A DNA stretch of 64,000 nt, from assembly GCF_002105535.1 (NCBI RefSeq), contig NZ_CP015848.1:3142926-3206925 (forward strand), written 5' to 3'. A program made the position numbers and the translations under genes. The DNA comes from Magnetospirillum sp. ME-1. GTDB taxonomy: Bacteria > Pseudomonadota > Alphaproteobacteria > Rhodospirillales > Magnetospirillaceae. Position 1 is the first letter of the stretch, and each line of letters opens with the position of its first letter. The notes under the pieces were generated by a model. The model ran no database searches. It saw only the letters and a list, made by a program, of their open reading frames with translations, and was not told the origin of the DNA. Positions 21,436-29,954 of this stretch are shown in pieces.

Positions 21436-21726
21436 ATGACCAAGTCGGAGCTGATCGCCCGTCTGGCCGAGGCCAACCCCCATCTCTACCAGCGGGATGT
21501 GGAGCGCATCGTCACCACCATCTTCGACGAGATCGCTTCGGCGCTGGCCCGGGGCGACCGGGTCGAACTGCGCGGCTTCGGGGCTTTCTCGGTGAAGAAG
21601 CGCGATCCGCGCACCGGCCGCAACCCCCGCACCGGCGAGACGGTGTCGGTGGAGGGCAAGGCGGTTCCCTTCTTCAAGACCGGCAAGCAGCTGCGCGAGA
21701 AGCTCAACGTCGGCGGCGGCTCGTGA
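21436..21726 (+). CDS. ihfB: Integration host factor beta subunit
   Basis: The 96-residue HU/IHF-family protein has [20 protein letters not shown]-like residues at about 55-75, the DNA-bending arm with the intercalating Pro. The early residues and the GRNPRTGE segment fit IhfB better than HU. With IhfA it bends DNA at replication, transcription and recombination sites. An in-frame TTG lies at 21427, but AAGGA at 21421-21425 is spaced for the ATG at 21436. The next start overlaps the stop (GTGA). Confidence 0.92.
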   Translation: MTKSELIARLAEANPHLYQRDVERIVTTIFDEIASALARGDRVELRGFGAFSVKKRDPRTGRNPRTGETVSVEGKAVPFFKTGKQLREKLNVGGGS

Positions 21727-21992
21727 GGCTGCTCGCCTGGATAATCGGTCTGCCCCTGGCCGTGCTGGTGACGGTGTTCGCCGTCGCCAACCGGGCGGAG
21801 ATTCGTTTCGACCTGTGGCCCCTGCCCTTCGGCGTGGACCTGCCCGCCTATCTGGCGGTGCTGGTGCCGCTGGCCTTGGGCCTTGCCGCCGGTTTCCTGC
21901 TGGGGTGGGCATCGGGGCTGAGGGCTCGGCTCCGCGCCGGTTCCCTGCGGCGTCAGCTGGACGCCATCGAAAAAAACCAGTCTCAAGCTTGA
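21723..21992 (+). CDS. LapA-domain (DUF1049) small membrane protein
   Basis: An 89-residue protein starting at a GTG that overlaps the ihfB stop. Two hydrophobic helices (about 2-20 and 38-62) enclose a [14 protein letters not shown] segment typical of the LapA domain family, and a basic, helical tail follows. In E. coli LapA works with LapB in control of lipopolysaccharide assembly; no lapB gene is adjacent, so the same role is only inferred. The ihfB-lapA-pyrF-trpF order is common in alphaproteobacteria. Confidence 0.8.
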   Translation: MRLLAWIIGLPLAVLVTVFAVANRAEIRFDLWPLPFGVDLPAYLAVLVPLALGLAAGFLLGWASGLRARLRAGSLRRQLDAIEKNQSQA

Positions 21993-22005
21993 GGTATCCG
22001 TTCCC

Positions 22006-22713
22006 GTGACCAATCCCGTTTATGTCGCCATCGACACCACCGAGGCCGCCCGCGCCATCGCCCTTGCCGAACGCCTGAAGGGGCTGGTCGGCGGCTTCAA
22101 GCTGGGCCTGGAATACTTCACCGCCAACGGACCGGCCGGCATGGAAGCGGTGTCGGGTCTCGGCATGCCGCTGTTCGTTGATCTCAAGCTGCACGACATT
22201 CCCAATACCGTGGCCGCCGCCATGAAGGGCGTGGTCCGGCTCGAGGCCGCCATCACCACCATTCACGCCTCGGGCGGGGCCGCCATGATCCGCGCCGCCG
22301 TGGACTCCGCCAATGACGAGGCCGCTAAGCTCGGCGTCGCGCCGCCCGCCGTGGTGGCGGTGACCGTGCTGACCAGCCTGGACCAGGAAGGGGCCGAACA
22401 GGTGGGCTTCGAGCGCCCGGTGCTGGACCAGGTCAAGCGTCTGGCCGCCCTGGCCCAGGAAAGCGGGGCCGCCGGCATCGTCTGCTCGCCGCTGGAGGTG
22501 GACGCGGTGCGCGCGCTCTGCGGTCCCGACTTCAAGCTGGTGATCCCCGGCATCCGCCCCGCCTGGAGCGAGGCCGGCGACCAGAAGCGCTTCCTCACCC
22601 CCGCCGAGGCCCGCGCCAAGGGGGCCGACGTGCTGGTGATCGGGCGGCCCATCACCGGCGCCGCCGACCCGGCCGAGGCCGCCGGCCGGATCAAGGCCGA
22701 ACTGGGGCTTTAG
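22006..22713 (+). CDS. pyrF: Orotidine 5'-phosphate decarboxylase
   Basis: A 235-residue TIM-barrel enzyme that makes UMP. The catalytic Asp-Lys array appears as FVDLKLHDIPNTV at about 62-74, and the phosphate-binding end has GRPITGA. The start is a GTG 13 bases after the LapA gene stop; no ATG fits. trpF follows after 4 bases. Confidence 0.95.
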   Translation: MTNPVYVAIDTTEAARAIALAERLKGLVGGFKLGLEYFTANGPAGMEAVSGLGMPLFVDLKLHDIPNTVAAAMKGVVRLEAAITTIHASGGAAMIRAAVDSANDEAAKLGVAPPAVVAVTVLTSLDQEGAEQVGFERPVLDQVKRLAALAQESGAAGIVCSPLEVDAVRALCGPDFKLVIPGIRPAWSEAGDQKRFLTPAEARAKGADVLVIGRPITGAADPAEAAGRIKAELGL

Positions 22714-22717
22714 CGCC

Positions 22718-23359
22718 ATGCCGGTCGAGGTCAAGATCTGCGGCATCATCGACGAAGAGGCCATGGATGCTGCCATCGAGGGGGGCGCCGATTACGTCGG
22801 GCTGGTGTTCTTTGCCAAAAGCCCGCGCAACGTCACTCCCGACCGCGCCGCCGAGCTGGTGGAGTTCACGCCGGGCGACGTGACCAAGGTGGGCCTGTTC
22901 GTCGATCCCGACGACGCCACCCTGGATTCCGTGCTGACCCGGGTGCGGCTCGACCTGCTGCAACTGCACGGGAGCGAGACGCCGGAGCGGGTGGAGGCCA
23001 TCCGCCTGGAATACGGCCTGCCGGTGATGAAGGTGCTGTCGGTGTCCGAAGCCGCCGATCTCGATGCCGCCGAGCCCTATCTGGCGGTGGCCGACCGCCT
23101 GCTGTTCGACGCCAAGCCGCCCAAGGGCGCCCTGCTGCCCGGCGGCAACGCGGTCAGCTTCGACTGGACTATCCTCGCGGGCCGCAAATGGGGCCTGCCG
23201 TGGATGCTGGCCGGCGGCCTGACGCTCGCCAACGTGGCCGAGGCCATCCGCATCAGCGGCGCGCCCTGCGTCGATGTCTCGTCGGGCGTGGAAAGCGCGC
23301 CGGGCATCAAGGACGCGGAAAAGATCAACGCCTTCATCAAAGCGGCGCGGGGCGAATAA
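22718..23359 (+). CDS. trpF: Phosphoribosylanthranilate isomerase
   Basis: A 213-residue TIM-barrel enzyme of tryptophan synthesis. It starts VEVKICGI, with the catalytic Cys at about 8, and has the catalytic Asp region at FDWT; LAGGL and DVSSGVE bind phosphate near the end. The other late trp genes, trpB and trpA, lie 7 kb away on the opposite strand. A palindromic repeat starts 6 bases after the stop. Confidence 0.95.
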   Translation: MPVEVKICGIIDEEAMDAAIEGGADYVGLVFFAKSPRNVTPDRAAELVEFTPGDVTKVGLFVDPDDATLDSVLTRVRLDLLQLHGSETPERVEAIRLEYGLPVMKVLSVSEAADLDAAEPYLAVADRLLFDAKPPKGALLPGGNAVSFDWTILAGRKWGLPWMLAGGLTLANVAEAIRISGAPCVDVSSGVESAPGIKDAEKINAFIKAARGE

Positions 23360-23364
23360 AGCCC

Positions 23365-23469
23365 GTCATCCCGAACGACCGCAGGGAGGAGGGATCTCAT
23401 CCTGGCGCGAGGTTTCAGAATCGGCGCGACCTTTCCAGGCGGAGATCCCTCGGCTTCGCTCGGGATGAC
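23365..23469. repeat. Palindromic REP-like repeat, second family, copy 1
   Basis: The 105-bp unit begins GTCATCCCGA and ends TCGGGATGAC. It has inner arms GAGGGATCTC and GAGATCCCTC. The same ends and arms occur at 26210-26313. It lies between trpF and a convergent cyclase gene, where it may fold as a terminator. Confidence 0.8.
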
Positions 23470-23490
23470 CGATGGTGTGGGGGCGGTCCC

Positions 23491-24489
23491 TCAAGCCTCC
23501 GCCAGTTCCTCGATGCGGTCGGTGCTGACCACCCGGTTGCGGCCCTGGTGCTTGGCGCGGTAGAGCGCCGCGTCGGCGGCGGCCACCAGATCCTCGGCCC
23601 GGTGTTCCTCGGTGGGCACGAAGGCGGCGGCGCCGATGGACAGGGTGACGCAATCGGCGGTCAGGCTGGCGCCGTGGGGCATGGCGAGGGCCAGGACCGC
23701 GTCCCTGATGCGCTCCGCCACGTGCAGGGCGCCGTCCAGGCCGGTGTTGGGCATGATCACCGCGAATTCCTCGCCGCCGTAGCGCGCCGCCAGGTCCGAG
23801 GGACGGAACACCTGTTCGCCCAGCGCGCTGGCCACCGCCTTCAGGCAGGAATCGCCCTTCTGGTGGCCGTAGGTGTCGTTGTAGAGCTTGAAATGGTCCA
23901 CATCGACCAGCAGCACCGCCATGGAGGTGCCTTCGCGCTGGTTATGCAGCCACTCGGCCTCCAGCTTCTCGTCGAAGGAGCGGCGGTTGGCCAGTCCGGT
24001 CAGCCCGTCCTTGACCGCCAGGCTTTGCAGCGCCATCTGGGCCAGTTTCTGTTCGGTCTGGTCGCGCAGGGTTTCCACTACCGCCAGCAGGTTGCCGTCC
24101 TCGTCGAAGATGGGGCCGGCGTCCACCGCCAGATACAGCCGCTTCTTGACCTGGGGCATCACGCACCAGTTCTCGGCCCTGAGACCGTGGGAACAGTCGC
24201 TGGGCTCGGTATGGGTGACGTAGAGCTCGTCCATGGATTCGGGGCGGCCCAGCGCCACCAGATCGGCCAGGCAATAGCGCTCCTCGTCGTAGAAGGCCCG
24301 CCAGTGGTCGGAGGTGCCGATCACCTCGTGGGCGGCGACGCCGGTCAGGCGCTCGCAGGCCTTGTTCCAGATGATCACCCGGCGCTCGGCGTTGAGCACG
24401 AAGGTGGGGACGACAAGATGCTGCATCAGGCGCACGGCGAAGACGTGCGCGGATTCGGTATTGCGCGAGGTGGGCACCGCTTCCCCCAT
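23491..24489 (-). CDS. PAS-GGDEF diguanylate cyclase
   Basis: A 332-residue cytoplasmic protein. The N-terminal PAS-like domain (about 20-165) has VPTFVLNAERRVIIWN and a late DEDGNLLAVVETLRD segment. The GGDEF domain (about 170-330) has DVDHFKLYNDTYGH and an intact GGEEF signature near 238. RPSD five residues before it is the inhibition site, so it should make c-di-GMP and be inhibited by its product. I chose the ATG at 24489; the frame continues to a TTG at 24543 and the ribosome site is poor for both. It ends in the repeat-bearing gap after trpF. Confidence 0.85.
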   Translation of the reverse strand: MGEAVPTSRNTESAHVFAVRLMQHLVVPTFVLNAERRVIIWNKACERLTGVAAHEVIGTSDHWRAFYDEERYCLADLVALGRPESMDELYVTHTEPSDCSHGLRAENWCVMPQVKKRLYLAVDAGPIFDEDGNLLAVVETLRDQTEQKLAQMALQSLAVKDGLTGLANRRSFDEKLEAEWLHNQREGTSMAVLLVDVDHFKLYNDTYGHQKGDSCLKAVASALGEQVFRPSDLAARYGGEEFAVIMPNTGLDGALHVAERIRDAVLALAMPHGASLTADCVTLSIGAAAFVPTEEHRAEDLVAAADAALYRAKHQGRNRVVSTDRIEELAEA

Positions 24490-24607
24490 TGACGTGTTCG
24501 GCCGGCCGCTTCTGTGGCGGTCCTGGCGACTCCCTTGTCTCAATCATGCATGGAACCGGCATCTGATTCCACCGGTTCGGTCAATTCCGGGCTCAATCAG
24601 AGCGATT

Positions 24608-26188
24608 TCAATGTCCGCCGCCACCCGCGCTGGGGTGTCGGACCGGCTGCAGCAGGGGCAGCAGCAGCAGGCCCAGGGCGAACACCGCCCCCATCAGCAG
24701 CAGGGCGTCGCCGAAGGCCATGGTCATGGCCTCGCGCCGGGCCAGCTGCGACAGGAGCTTCAGCGCCGCCCGCTCGGCGCCGCCGTCCAGCAGGGGCGTC
24801 AGGCGGCCGACGAGGCCGTCCAGCATCAGCTGCGCCGACCCCCTTGCCGCGGTCAGGGTCTCGGACAGGCGGTTCAGGTGAAGGTCGAGGCGGTGGGTCA
24901 GCACCGTGTTGATGGCGGCCAGCCCGATGGCTCCCCCCAGATTGCGCATCAGGTTGTAAAGGCCCGACGCGTTCTGCACCTTGTCGGCGGGCAGATGCCC
25001 CAGCGCCACGGCGTTGATGGGCACGAAGCAGAACATCAGGGACAGGCCGCGCACCGCCTGGGGCAGGAACATCTCCCAATAGCCCCATTCCGAGGTGAGA
25101 TGGCTGTTCAGCCACAGACCGCCGCCGAACAGGGCAAGGCCCAGGCCCAGCATGTAGCGCAGGTCCATGTGGCGAGCCAGATTGCCGGCCAGCGGCGCCG
25201 ACAGGGCCTGGAAGGCGCCGGTGACCATCATGGTCAGCCCGATCTCCAGCGCGGAATAGCCCCGTACCCTTCCGAGATAAAGCGGGATGACGTAGACCGA
25301 GCCGTAGAGCCCGATGCCGATGATGAAGGAATAGAGGCAGCCCACCGTGAAATTGCTGTCGGAAAAGGCGCGCAGGTCCACCACCGGATTGCGCGCGGTC
25401 AACTCCCGCCAGACGAATCCCAGCCCGGCCAGGGCCGAGATCAGCGACACCAGCACGATGCGGCGGTCCTCGAACCAGTCGTCGCCGGGGCCTTCCTCCA
25501 GCACGTATTGCAGTGCGCCCAGGAACACCGCCACCAGAATGATGCCGGTCAGGTCGAAGCCCTTCAGCATATGAAGCTGCGGCTTGTCCCGGCGGCCGAA
25601 CAGCCAGACCAGGGTGGCGACCGCCGCGCCCGGCACCACGTTGACCAGGAACAGCCAGTGCCAGCTCCAGGTCTCGGTCAGCCAGCCGCCCAGCGTCGGG
25701 CCGATGGTGGGCGCCATGGTGGCGGTGAGCCCGATGACCACCGACATGCCGGCCTGCATGCGCGGCGGAAAGATGATGTAGGTGGACGCGAAGACCGTGG
25801 GAATCATGGCGCCGCCCAGAAAGCCCTGGACGGCGCGGAAGGCGATCATGGATTCGATGCTCCACGACACGGCGCAGGCGGCGCTGGCCAGGGTAAAGGT
25901 GACGCAGGAGGCGAAGAACAGGTAGCGGGTGGACACCACCCGGGCCAGCCAGCCCGACAGCGGGATCATCACCACCTCGGCGATCAGATAGGCGGTCTGC
26001 ACCCAGCTGATCTCCTCGGCCGAGGCCGAGATGCCGGCCTGGATCTGGGCGATGGACGACGCGACGATCTGGATGTCCAGGATCGCCATGAACATGCCCA
26101 CCACCATGGCCATGAAGCCCACCCAATCGTGCAGCGTGACAACGCGGTCGTTGGGATTGATGGAGGGGGGCGCTGGCGTGGTTGTCAT
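24608..26188 (-). CDS. EmrB-type multidrug efflux permease (MFS, DHA2 family)
   Basis: A 526-residue inner-membrane protein with about 14 hydrophobic helices. Early WVQTAYLIAEVVMIPLSGWL and the later helix with PTLGGWLTETWSWHWLFLVN are typical of DHA2 drug:proton antiporters. It should work with the upstream HlyD-type adaptor (26334-27362) and an outer-membrane channel encoded elsewhere to export drugs. The 145-base space between the two genes is unusual for this pair and is mostly filled by a palindromic repeat. Confidence 0.88.
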   Translation of the reverse strand: MTTTPAPPSINPNDRVVTLHDWVGFMAMVVGMFMAILDIQIVASSIAQIQAGISASAEEISWVQTAYLIAEVVMIPLSGWLARVVSTRYLFFASCVTFTLASAACAVSWSIESMIAFRAVQGFLGGAMIPTVFASTYIIFPPRMQAGMSVVIGLTATMAPTIGPTLGGWLTETWSWHWLFLVNVVPGAAVATLVWLFGRRDKPQLHMLKGFDLTGIILVAVFLGALQYVLEEGPGDDWFEDRRIVLVSLISALAGLGFVWRELTARNPVVDLRAFSDSNFTVGCLYSFIIGIGLYGSVYVIPLYLGRVRGYSALEIGLTMMVTGAFQALSAPLAGNLARHMDLRYMLGLGLALFGGGLWLNSHLTSEWGYWEMFLPQAVRGLSLMFCFVPINAVALGHLPADKVQNASGLYNLMRNLGGAIGLAAINTVLTHRLDLHLNRLSETLTAARGSAQLMLDGLVGRLTPLLDGGAERAALKLLSQLARREAMTMAFGDALLLMGAVFALGLLLLPLLQPVRHPSAGGGGH

Positions 26189-26209
26189 GGCGCTTTCCCG
26201 GACCAGCCT

Positions 26210-26313
26210 GTCATCCCGAGCGCAGGCGAGGGATCTCGGTCTGGACAGTCTGTTTCGATTCGGAAATGCCGTGCCAGGAGGAGATCCCTCCTCCCGATGA
26301 TCGTCGGGATGAC
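26210..26313. repeat. Palindromic REP-like repeat, second family, copy 2 (inside the efflux operon)
   Basis: The 104-bp unit has the same ends as the copy at 23365 (GTCATCCCGA and TCGGGATGAC) and the same inner GAGGGATCTC/GAGATCCCTC arms. It lies between the adaptor and permease genes of one apparent operon, so any mRNA carrying both includes a long hairpin. Confidence 0.8.
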
Positions 26314-26333
26314 ATGGCTAAGGGGAGGGCGCA

Positions 26334-27362
26334 TCACTTCTGCTCCCGCGTGTCCACCTTGACCACCACCGACAGGCCGGGGCGCAGTTGTCCGGCCAGC
26401 GGGCTGTCATGGTCGACCCGAATGCGGACGGGAATGCGCTGCACCACCTTGGTGAAGTTGCCGGTGGCGTTCTCGGGCGGCAGCAGGCTGAACTTGGCCC
26501 CGGACGCCGGGGCGAAGCTGTCCACCCGCCCGCCGATCACCGCGTCGGGGAAGGCGTCGACCTTGATCTCCACCCGGTTGCCGGGTTTCATGCGGCCGAT
26601 CTGGGTTTCCTTGAAATTGGCGTCGATCCACACATCGGAGAGCGGCACCACCGCCAGCAATTGCTGGCCGGGCCGCACGTACTGGCCGTCGCGCACCGCC
26701 CGATTGCCGACCACGCCGTCCAAGGGGGCGCGGATGGTGGTGGCCTCCAGCTCGGTCTCAGCCACGCTCAGGGTGGCCTTGGCCTGCTCCAACTGGGCCA
26801 GGGCCACATGGCGCTCGGAGCTCAGCACCGCCAGCTGGCGGCGCGCCGCCTGCAATCCCGCCCCCGATCCGGTCAGGCCGGCCTCGGCGCGGGCGGCGTC
26901 GGCCTGGGAAATGTCGAAGCGCTGGCGGCTGACGTAATCCTCGCGCACCAGACGCCGCGACCGCTCGTAATCGGCCTTGGCGCGCACCATCTCGGCCCGG
27001 GCGGCGGAGATGGAGGCTCCCGACTGGGTGATCACCGCTTCTTGCACCGCCACCTTGTCGTCGATCTGGATCAACTGGGCCAGCCGGGCCTTGACCTGCC
27101 CCGTGGCCTCGTCCACCCGGGCGCGGTAGTCGCGGGGATCGATGCGCAGCAGCACGTCGCCCTTGGCCACCGGGCGGTTGTCCCGGGCCACCAGTTCCAC
27201 CACATGGCCCGCCACCTTGGGGGAAACGGTGGTGATGTCGCCGTCCACATAGGCGTCGTCGGTGGATTCCATCCAGCGCCAGTCCTGGGACCAGCGATAG
27301 GCGCTCCATCCCGCGACGGAAGCGAGGGCAAGGGCGGCGGCAAGGGCGATGGGCTTCTTCAT
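26334..27362 (-). CDS. EmrA-type membrane-fusion adaptor (HlyD family)
   Basis: A 342-residue periplasmic adaptor. One N-terminal membrane helix (about 5-22) is followed by STDDAYVDGDI, the hallmark of the EmrA/VceA branch, then a lipoyl half, a long coiled coil (about 85-195) and a second lipoyl/beta-barrel part with ATTIRAPLDGVVGNRAVRDG. It links the DHA2 permease to an outer-membrane channel. The frame opens at a TTG (27374), but the ATG at 27362 gives MKKP and a sensible N-terminus. An operator-like array lies 12 bases before it. Confidence 0.88.
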   Translation of the reverse strand: MKKPIALAAALALASVAGWSAYRWSQDWRWMESTDDAYVDGDITTVSPKVAGHVVELVARDNRPVAKGDVLLRIDPRDYRARVDEATGQVKARLAQLIQIDDKVAVQEAVITQSGASISAARAEMVRAKADYERSRRLVREDYVSRQRFDISQADAARAEAGLTGSGAGLQAARRQLAVLSSERHVALAQLEQAKATLSVAETELEATTIRAPLDGVVGNRAVRDGQYVRPGQQLLAVVPLSDVWIDANFKETQIGRMKPGNRVEIKVDAFPDAVIGGRVDSFAPASGAKFSLLPPENATGNFTKVVQRIPVRIRVDHDSPLAGQLRPGLSVVVKVDTREQK

Positions 27363-27374
27363 GGCAGCGTCCAA

Positions 27375-27398
27375 AAACTGAACCGTTCAGTTCAGTTT
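27375..27398. promoter_or_regulatory. TetR-type operator array at the efflux gene start
   Basis: AACTGAAC-C-GTTCAGTT (27376-27392) is a perfect 8-bp inverted repeat. A third overlapping half-site, GTTCAGTTT, follows at 27390-27398. This is the kind of site bound by TetR-family repressors of efflux pumps. No tetR gene is adjacent; the only one in the window (44484) has a different upstream palindrome. Confidence 0.6.
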
Positions 27399-27440
27399 AT
27401 AGCCTCGCCACCCCGGCCGAGTCAACGAATCCCACATTGC

Positions 27441-27460
27441 AACTTTGAATTACCAAAGTT
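27441..27460. promoter_or_regulatory. Inverted repeat between the efflux operon and the zeta gene
   Basis: AACTTTG and CAAAGTT surround a 6-base AATTAC centre, 98 bases before the zeta start. It is AT-rich, unlike the surrounding sequence. It could serve either divergent promoter. Confidence 0.3.
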
Positions 27461-27557
27461 TAAGCCGGCGGCAGACTTCCTCCGGGGATAAAACGCCTTA
27501 ACTCATACTCAACGGCCCTGCCACGCGGCGGGGCGGATATCAGCAAGGGAGAGACCG

Positions 27558-27857
27558 ATGTCCCTGGACAAGGCGCTTCACGACAGCAAACTGGCCCACG
27601 ACCATGATCGGGCGTTCAGGGCCCGGGCCCGTGGCGTCAAGAAGACGGGATTGTGGGCGGCGGAACGGCTGGGCCTGTCGGGCGCCGCCGCCGAGGAATT
27701 CGCCCGCAGCGTGGTCGCCACCGATTTCGACGAGCCGGGCGACGAGGACGTCATCGGCCGCCTGCGGGTTGACCTGGCCGATACCGGCGTATCCGAGGCC
27801 GACATCCGTGCGACCCTGATCCGCTGCCTGACCGAGGCGGAGACCGGTACGGCCTAG
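27558..27857 (+). CDS. ATP synthase zeta subunit (DUF1476), F1 inhibitor
   Basis: A 99-residue protein with the DUF1476 pattern: a helical N-terminus with KLAHDHDRAFRARAR, then KKTGLWAAERLGLSGAAAEE-like residues and DFDEPGDEDVIGRLR. In Paracoccus the zeta subunit inserts its N-terminus into F1 and blocks ATP hydrolysis. A GGGAGAG-like site lies 7 bases before the ATG. The F0 genes are about 2.1 kb downstream on the opposite strand. The family match is by eye but the motifs are distinctive. Confidence 0.85.
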   Translation: MSLDKALHDSKLAHDHDRAFRARARGVKKTGLWAAERLGLSGAAAEEFARSVVATDFDEPGDEDVIGRLRVDLADTGVSEADIRATLIRCLTEAETGTA

Positions 27858-27871
27858 CGGGATAAAACCAT

Positions 27872-27900
27872 GGGGCCGCCTGCCGACGCAGCGCGGCCCC
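27872..27900 (+). terminator. Two-part hairpin between zeta and TerC genes
   Basis: GGGGCCGC pairs with GCGGCCCC, and inside it CTGC pairs with GCAG around CGAC. The hairpin is 14 bases after the zeta stop. No T run follows, so it may act as an attenuator or mRNA stabiliser instead of a full terminator. Confidence 0.5.
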
Positions 27901-27927
27901 CAGTGATGACAGGAGGGGGCGAGGCTC

Positions 27928-28932
27928 ATGGAAGTTCTTCTCGGCGGGTTGGCCGTCACGTTTCTGGGCAAGGCGGCGTGGCTGTGGCTGGTGTTCCTGG
28001 GGCTGGTCGTCGTGCTGCTGGTGCTCGATCTGGGCGTCCTGCACCGCAAGGAGCGCGAAATCGGGGTGGGCGAAAGCCTGGTGCTCAGCCTGGGCTACAT
28101 CACGGTCGGCCTGGCCTTCGGGGCGTGGATCTGGTCCACCATGGGGGCCGAGGCCGGGCTCAACTACCTGACCGGGTTCGCCGTGGAAAAGAGCCTGGCG
28201 CTGGACAACATCTTCGTCATCTCCATGATCTTCTCCTACTTCGCGGTCCCCCGGCGGCACCAGCACAGGGTGCTGTTCTGGGGCGTGCTGGGGGTGATCG
28301 TCCTGCGCGGCATCATGATCGCCCTGGGCGCCGCCCTGGTGGAACGCTTCGACTGGATTCTGTGGCTGTTCGGCGCCTTCCTGGCCATCACCGGCATCAA
28401 GATGCTGGTCATGGCCGACAAGCCGCCCTCGGACCTGGCCGACAATCCCGTGCTCCGCTTCCTGCGCCGCCGCATGCGGGTGACGCCCGAACTTCGCGGC
28501 AACCACTTCTTCGTGCGGGAAGCCACTGCCGACGGCCGCGTGGTGTGGTGGGCGACGCCCCTGTTCCTGTGCCTGATCCTGGTGGAACTGGCCGACATCG
28601 TCTTCGCGGTGGACAGCGTGCCCGCCATCTTCGCCATCACTACCGATCCCTATATCGTCTACACCTCGAACATCTTCGCCATCCTGGGGCTGCGGGCCCT
28701 GTACTTCGCCCTGGCTGCCATGATCCTCCGCTTCGCCTATCTCAAATACGCCCTGGCCCTGGTGCTGGTGTTCATCGGCGGCAAGATCTTCTGGGCGCAA
28801 GTTTACGGCAAGCCCGATCCGGCCATCGCCCTGGCCGTCACCATCGGCCTGATCGGCGGCGGCGTCGTGGTTTCCCTGTGGCGGTCGCGCAACGACGCCC
28901 CGCCGGTGCCCGAAGACGGGAGGGCCGGGTGA
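27928..28932 (+). CDS. TerC-family integral membrane protein
   Basis: A 334-residue protein with about nine hydrophobic helices. The conserved family segments are present: EKSLALDNIFV near 90, and ELADIVFAVDSVPAIFAIT near 215, whose acidic residues probably bind a metal ion. Family members (TerC, Alx, YkoY) are linked to tellurite resistance, alkaline response and manganese export. A GGAGGGGG site precedes the ATG. I looked for the manganese yybP-ykoY riboswitch that often controls this family and did not find one. Confidence 0.9.
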   Translation: MEVLLGGLAVTFLGKAAWLWLVFLGLVVVLLVLDLGVLHRKEREIGVGESLVLSLGYITVGLAFGAWIWSTMGAEAGLNYLTGFAVEKSLALDNIFVISMIFSYFAVPRRHQHRVLFWGVLGVIVLRGIMIALGAALVERFDWILWLFGAFLAITGIKMLVMADKPPSDLADNPVLRFLRRRMRVTPELRGNHFFVREATADGRVVWWATPLFLCLILVELADIVFAVDSVPAIFAITTDPYIVYTSNIFAILGLRALYFALAAMILRFAYLKYALALVLVFIGGKIFWAQVYGKPDPAIALAVTIGLIGGGVVVSLWRSRNDAPPVPEDGRAG

Positions 28933-29087
28933 TCCGGGAATGCTCTCCGGTCCGTCGCCTCGCCGGCTTGTGCCGGCTGGGCGATGGTTCGGGCCCCACC
29001 CTGGCCCAGGTGATCTAAGTTTCATCATAAGCAACGGTGTTGTGAGTTTCTGCCGGATTGTTGAATTCCATCCGGCGTCTTAGATGT

Positions 29088-29101
29088 CGTGTCAGGACAC
29101 G
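29088..29101. promoter_or_regulatory. CGTGTC-AG-GACACG palindrome before the pirin gene
   Basis: A perfect 6-bp inverted repeat with a 2-base centre lies 20 bases before the pirin start. It has the size of a repressor site. The bound regulator is unknown. Confidence 0.35.
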
Positions 29102-29121
29102 CTCGTTTGAAAGGACCGGAC

Positions 29122-29823
29122 ATGACACTCTCCCTGCGCCCCGCCGCCGCCCGCGGCCACGCCGAGCATGGCTGGCTCAGCAGCCGCCATACCTTTTCCT
29201 TCGCCGATTACTTCGATCCGGCCCAGATGGGGTTTCGCACCCTGCGGGTGATCAACGAGGATTGGGTGGCGCCCCAGACCGGTTTCGGCACCCACCCCCA
29301 CCGCGACATGGAGATCCTGACCTACGTCATCGCCGGGGCGGTGGCCCACAAGGACAGCACCGGCGGCGAAGGCATCATCCGCCGGGGCGAGGTCCAGGTG
29401 ATGAGCGCCGGCACCGGCATTCGCCATTCCGAGATGAACCCGCTGGCGGACGAGACGCTGCACCTGCTGCAGATCTGGATTCTGCCCGAAGCGCAGCGTC
29501 TGCCTCCCCGCTATGACCAGGCGGTGTTCGACGACGAGGACAAGCGCGACCGGCTGCGGCTGATCGCGTCGCGCGACGGACGGGAGGGATCGCTGGTGCT
29601 GCACCAGGACGCTTCGGTTTATGCCGCCATCCTCAGCCCCGGTCAGCGTCTGTCCCATGACCTGGGGGCGGGGCGCGGCGCCTGGGTCCAGGTGGTGGCG
29701 GGCGCCCTGGCGGTCAACGGCCATGTTCTGTCGGCCGGCGACGGCCTCGCCATCGAGAACGAGGCGGCGGTGAGCCTGGCGTCGGAGAACGGGGCGGAGA
29801 TCGTGCTGTTCGACCTGGGGTGA
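29122..29823 (+). CDS. Pirin-family bicupin protein
   Basis: A 233-residue protein of the YhhW-like pirin family. The metal ligands appear as THPHRDMEI (two His, near 60) and later GIRHSEMN with a His and Glu near 105-108. Members bind iron or another metal; some have quercetin dioxygenase activity and others act as regulators or redox sensors. An AAGGA site sits 8 bases before the ATG at 29122, which argues against the in-frame GTG at 29089. Confidence 0.88.
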   Translation: MTLSLRPAAARGHAEHGWLSSRHTFSFADYFDPAQMGFRTLRVINEDWVAPQTGFGTHPHRDMEILTYVIAGAVAHKDSTGGEGIIRRGEVQVMSAGTGIRHSEMNPLADETLHLLQIWILPEAQRLPPRYDQAVFDDEDKRDRLRLIASRDGREGSLVLHQDASVYAAILSPGQRLSHDLGAGRGAWVQVVAGALAVNGHVLSAGDGLAIENEAAVSLASENGAEIVLFDLG

Positions 29824-29900
29824 GGTGCGCCTTGTTGGGGTATCGCCCAAACCCATCCGGGGCGGTGCCCCGCAGGAGGGCTTTCGTCGTTTCCAAAACA

Positions 29901-29930
29901 AAACCCCCGCCGGTCGCCCGGCGGGGGTTT
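29901..29930 (-). terminator. Strong terminator of the F0 operon
   Basis: AAACCCCCGCCGG and CCGGCGGGGGTTT form a perfect 13-bp stem around TCGC. On the minus strand it is followed by TGTTTTGG, which suits termination of the atp genes. It also lies after the convergent pirin gene and may act both ways. Confidence 0.8.
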
Positions 29931-29954
29931 CGCAATGGTCCGGTTCGGGCTGGC

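Noticed and set aside
23365-26313. CRISPR array from the two similar repeats
   Set aside because: The copies are about 2.8 kb apart, about 105 bp long and palindromic; there are no regular spacers and no cas genes.
27858-27927. Manganese (yybP-ykoY) riboswitch ahead of the TerC gene
   Set aside because: The gap is only 70 bases and holds one GC-rich two-part hairpin without the conserved loops of that riboswitch.
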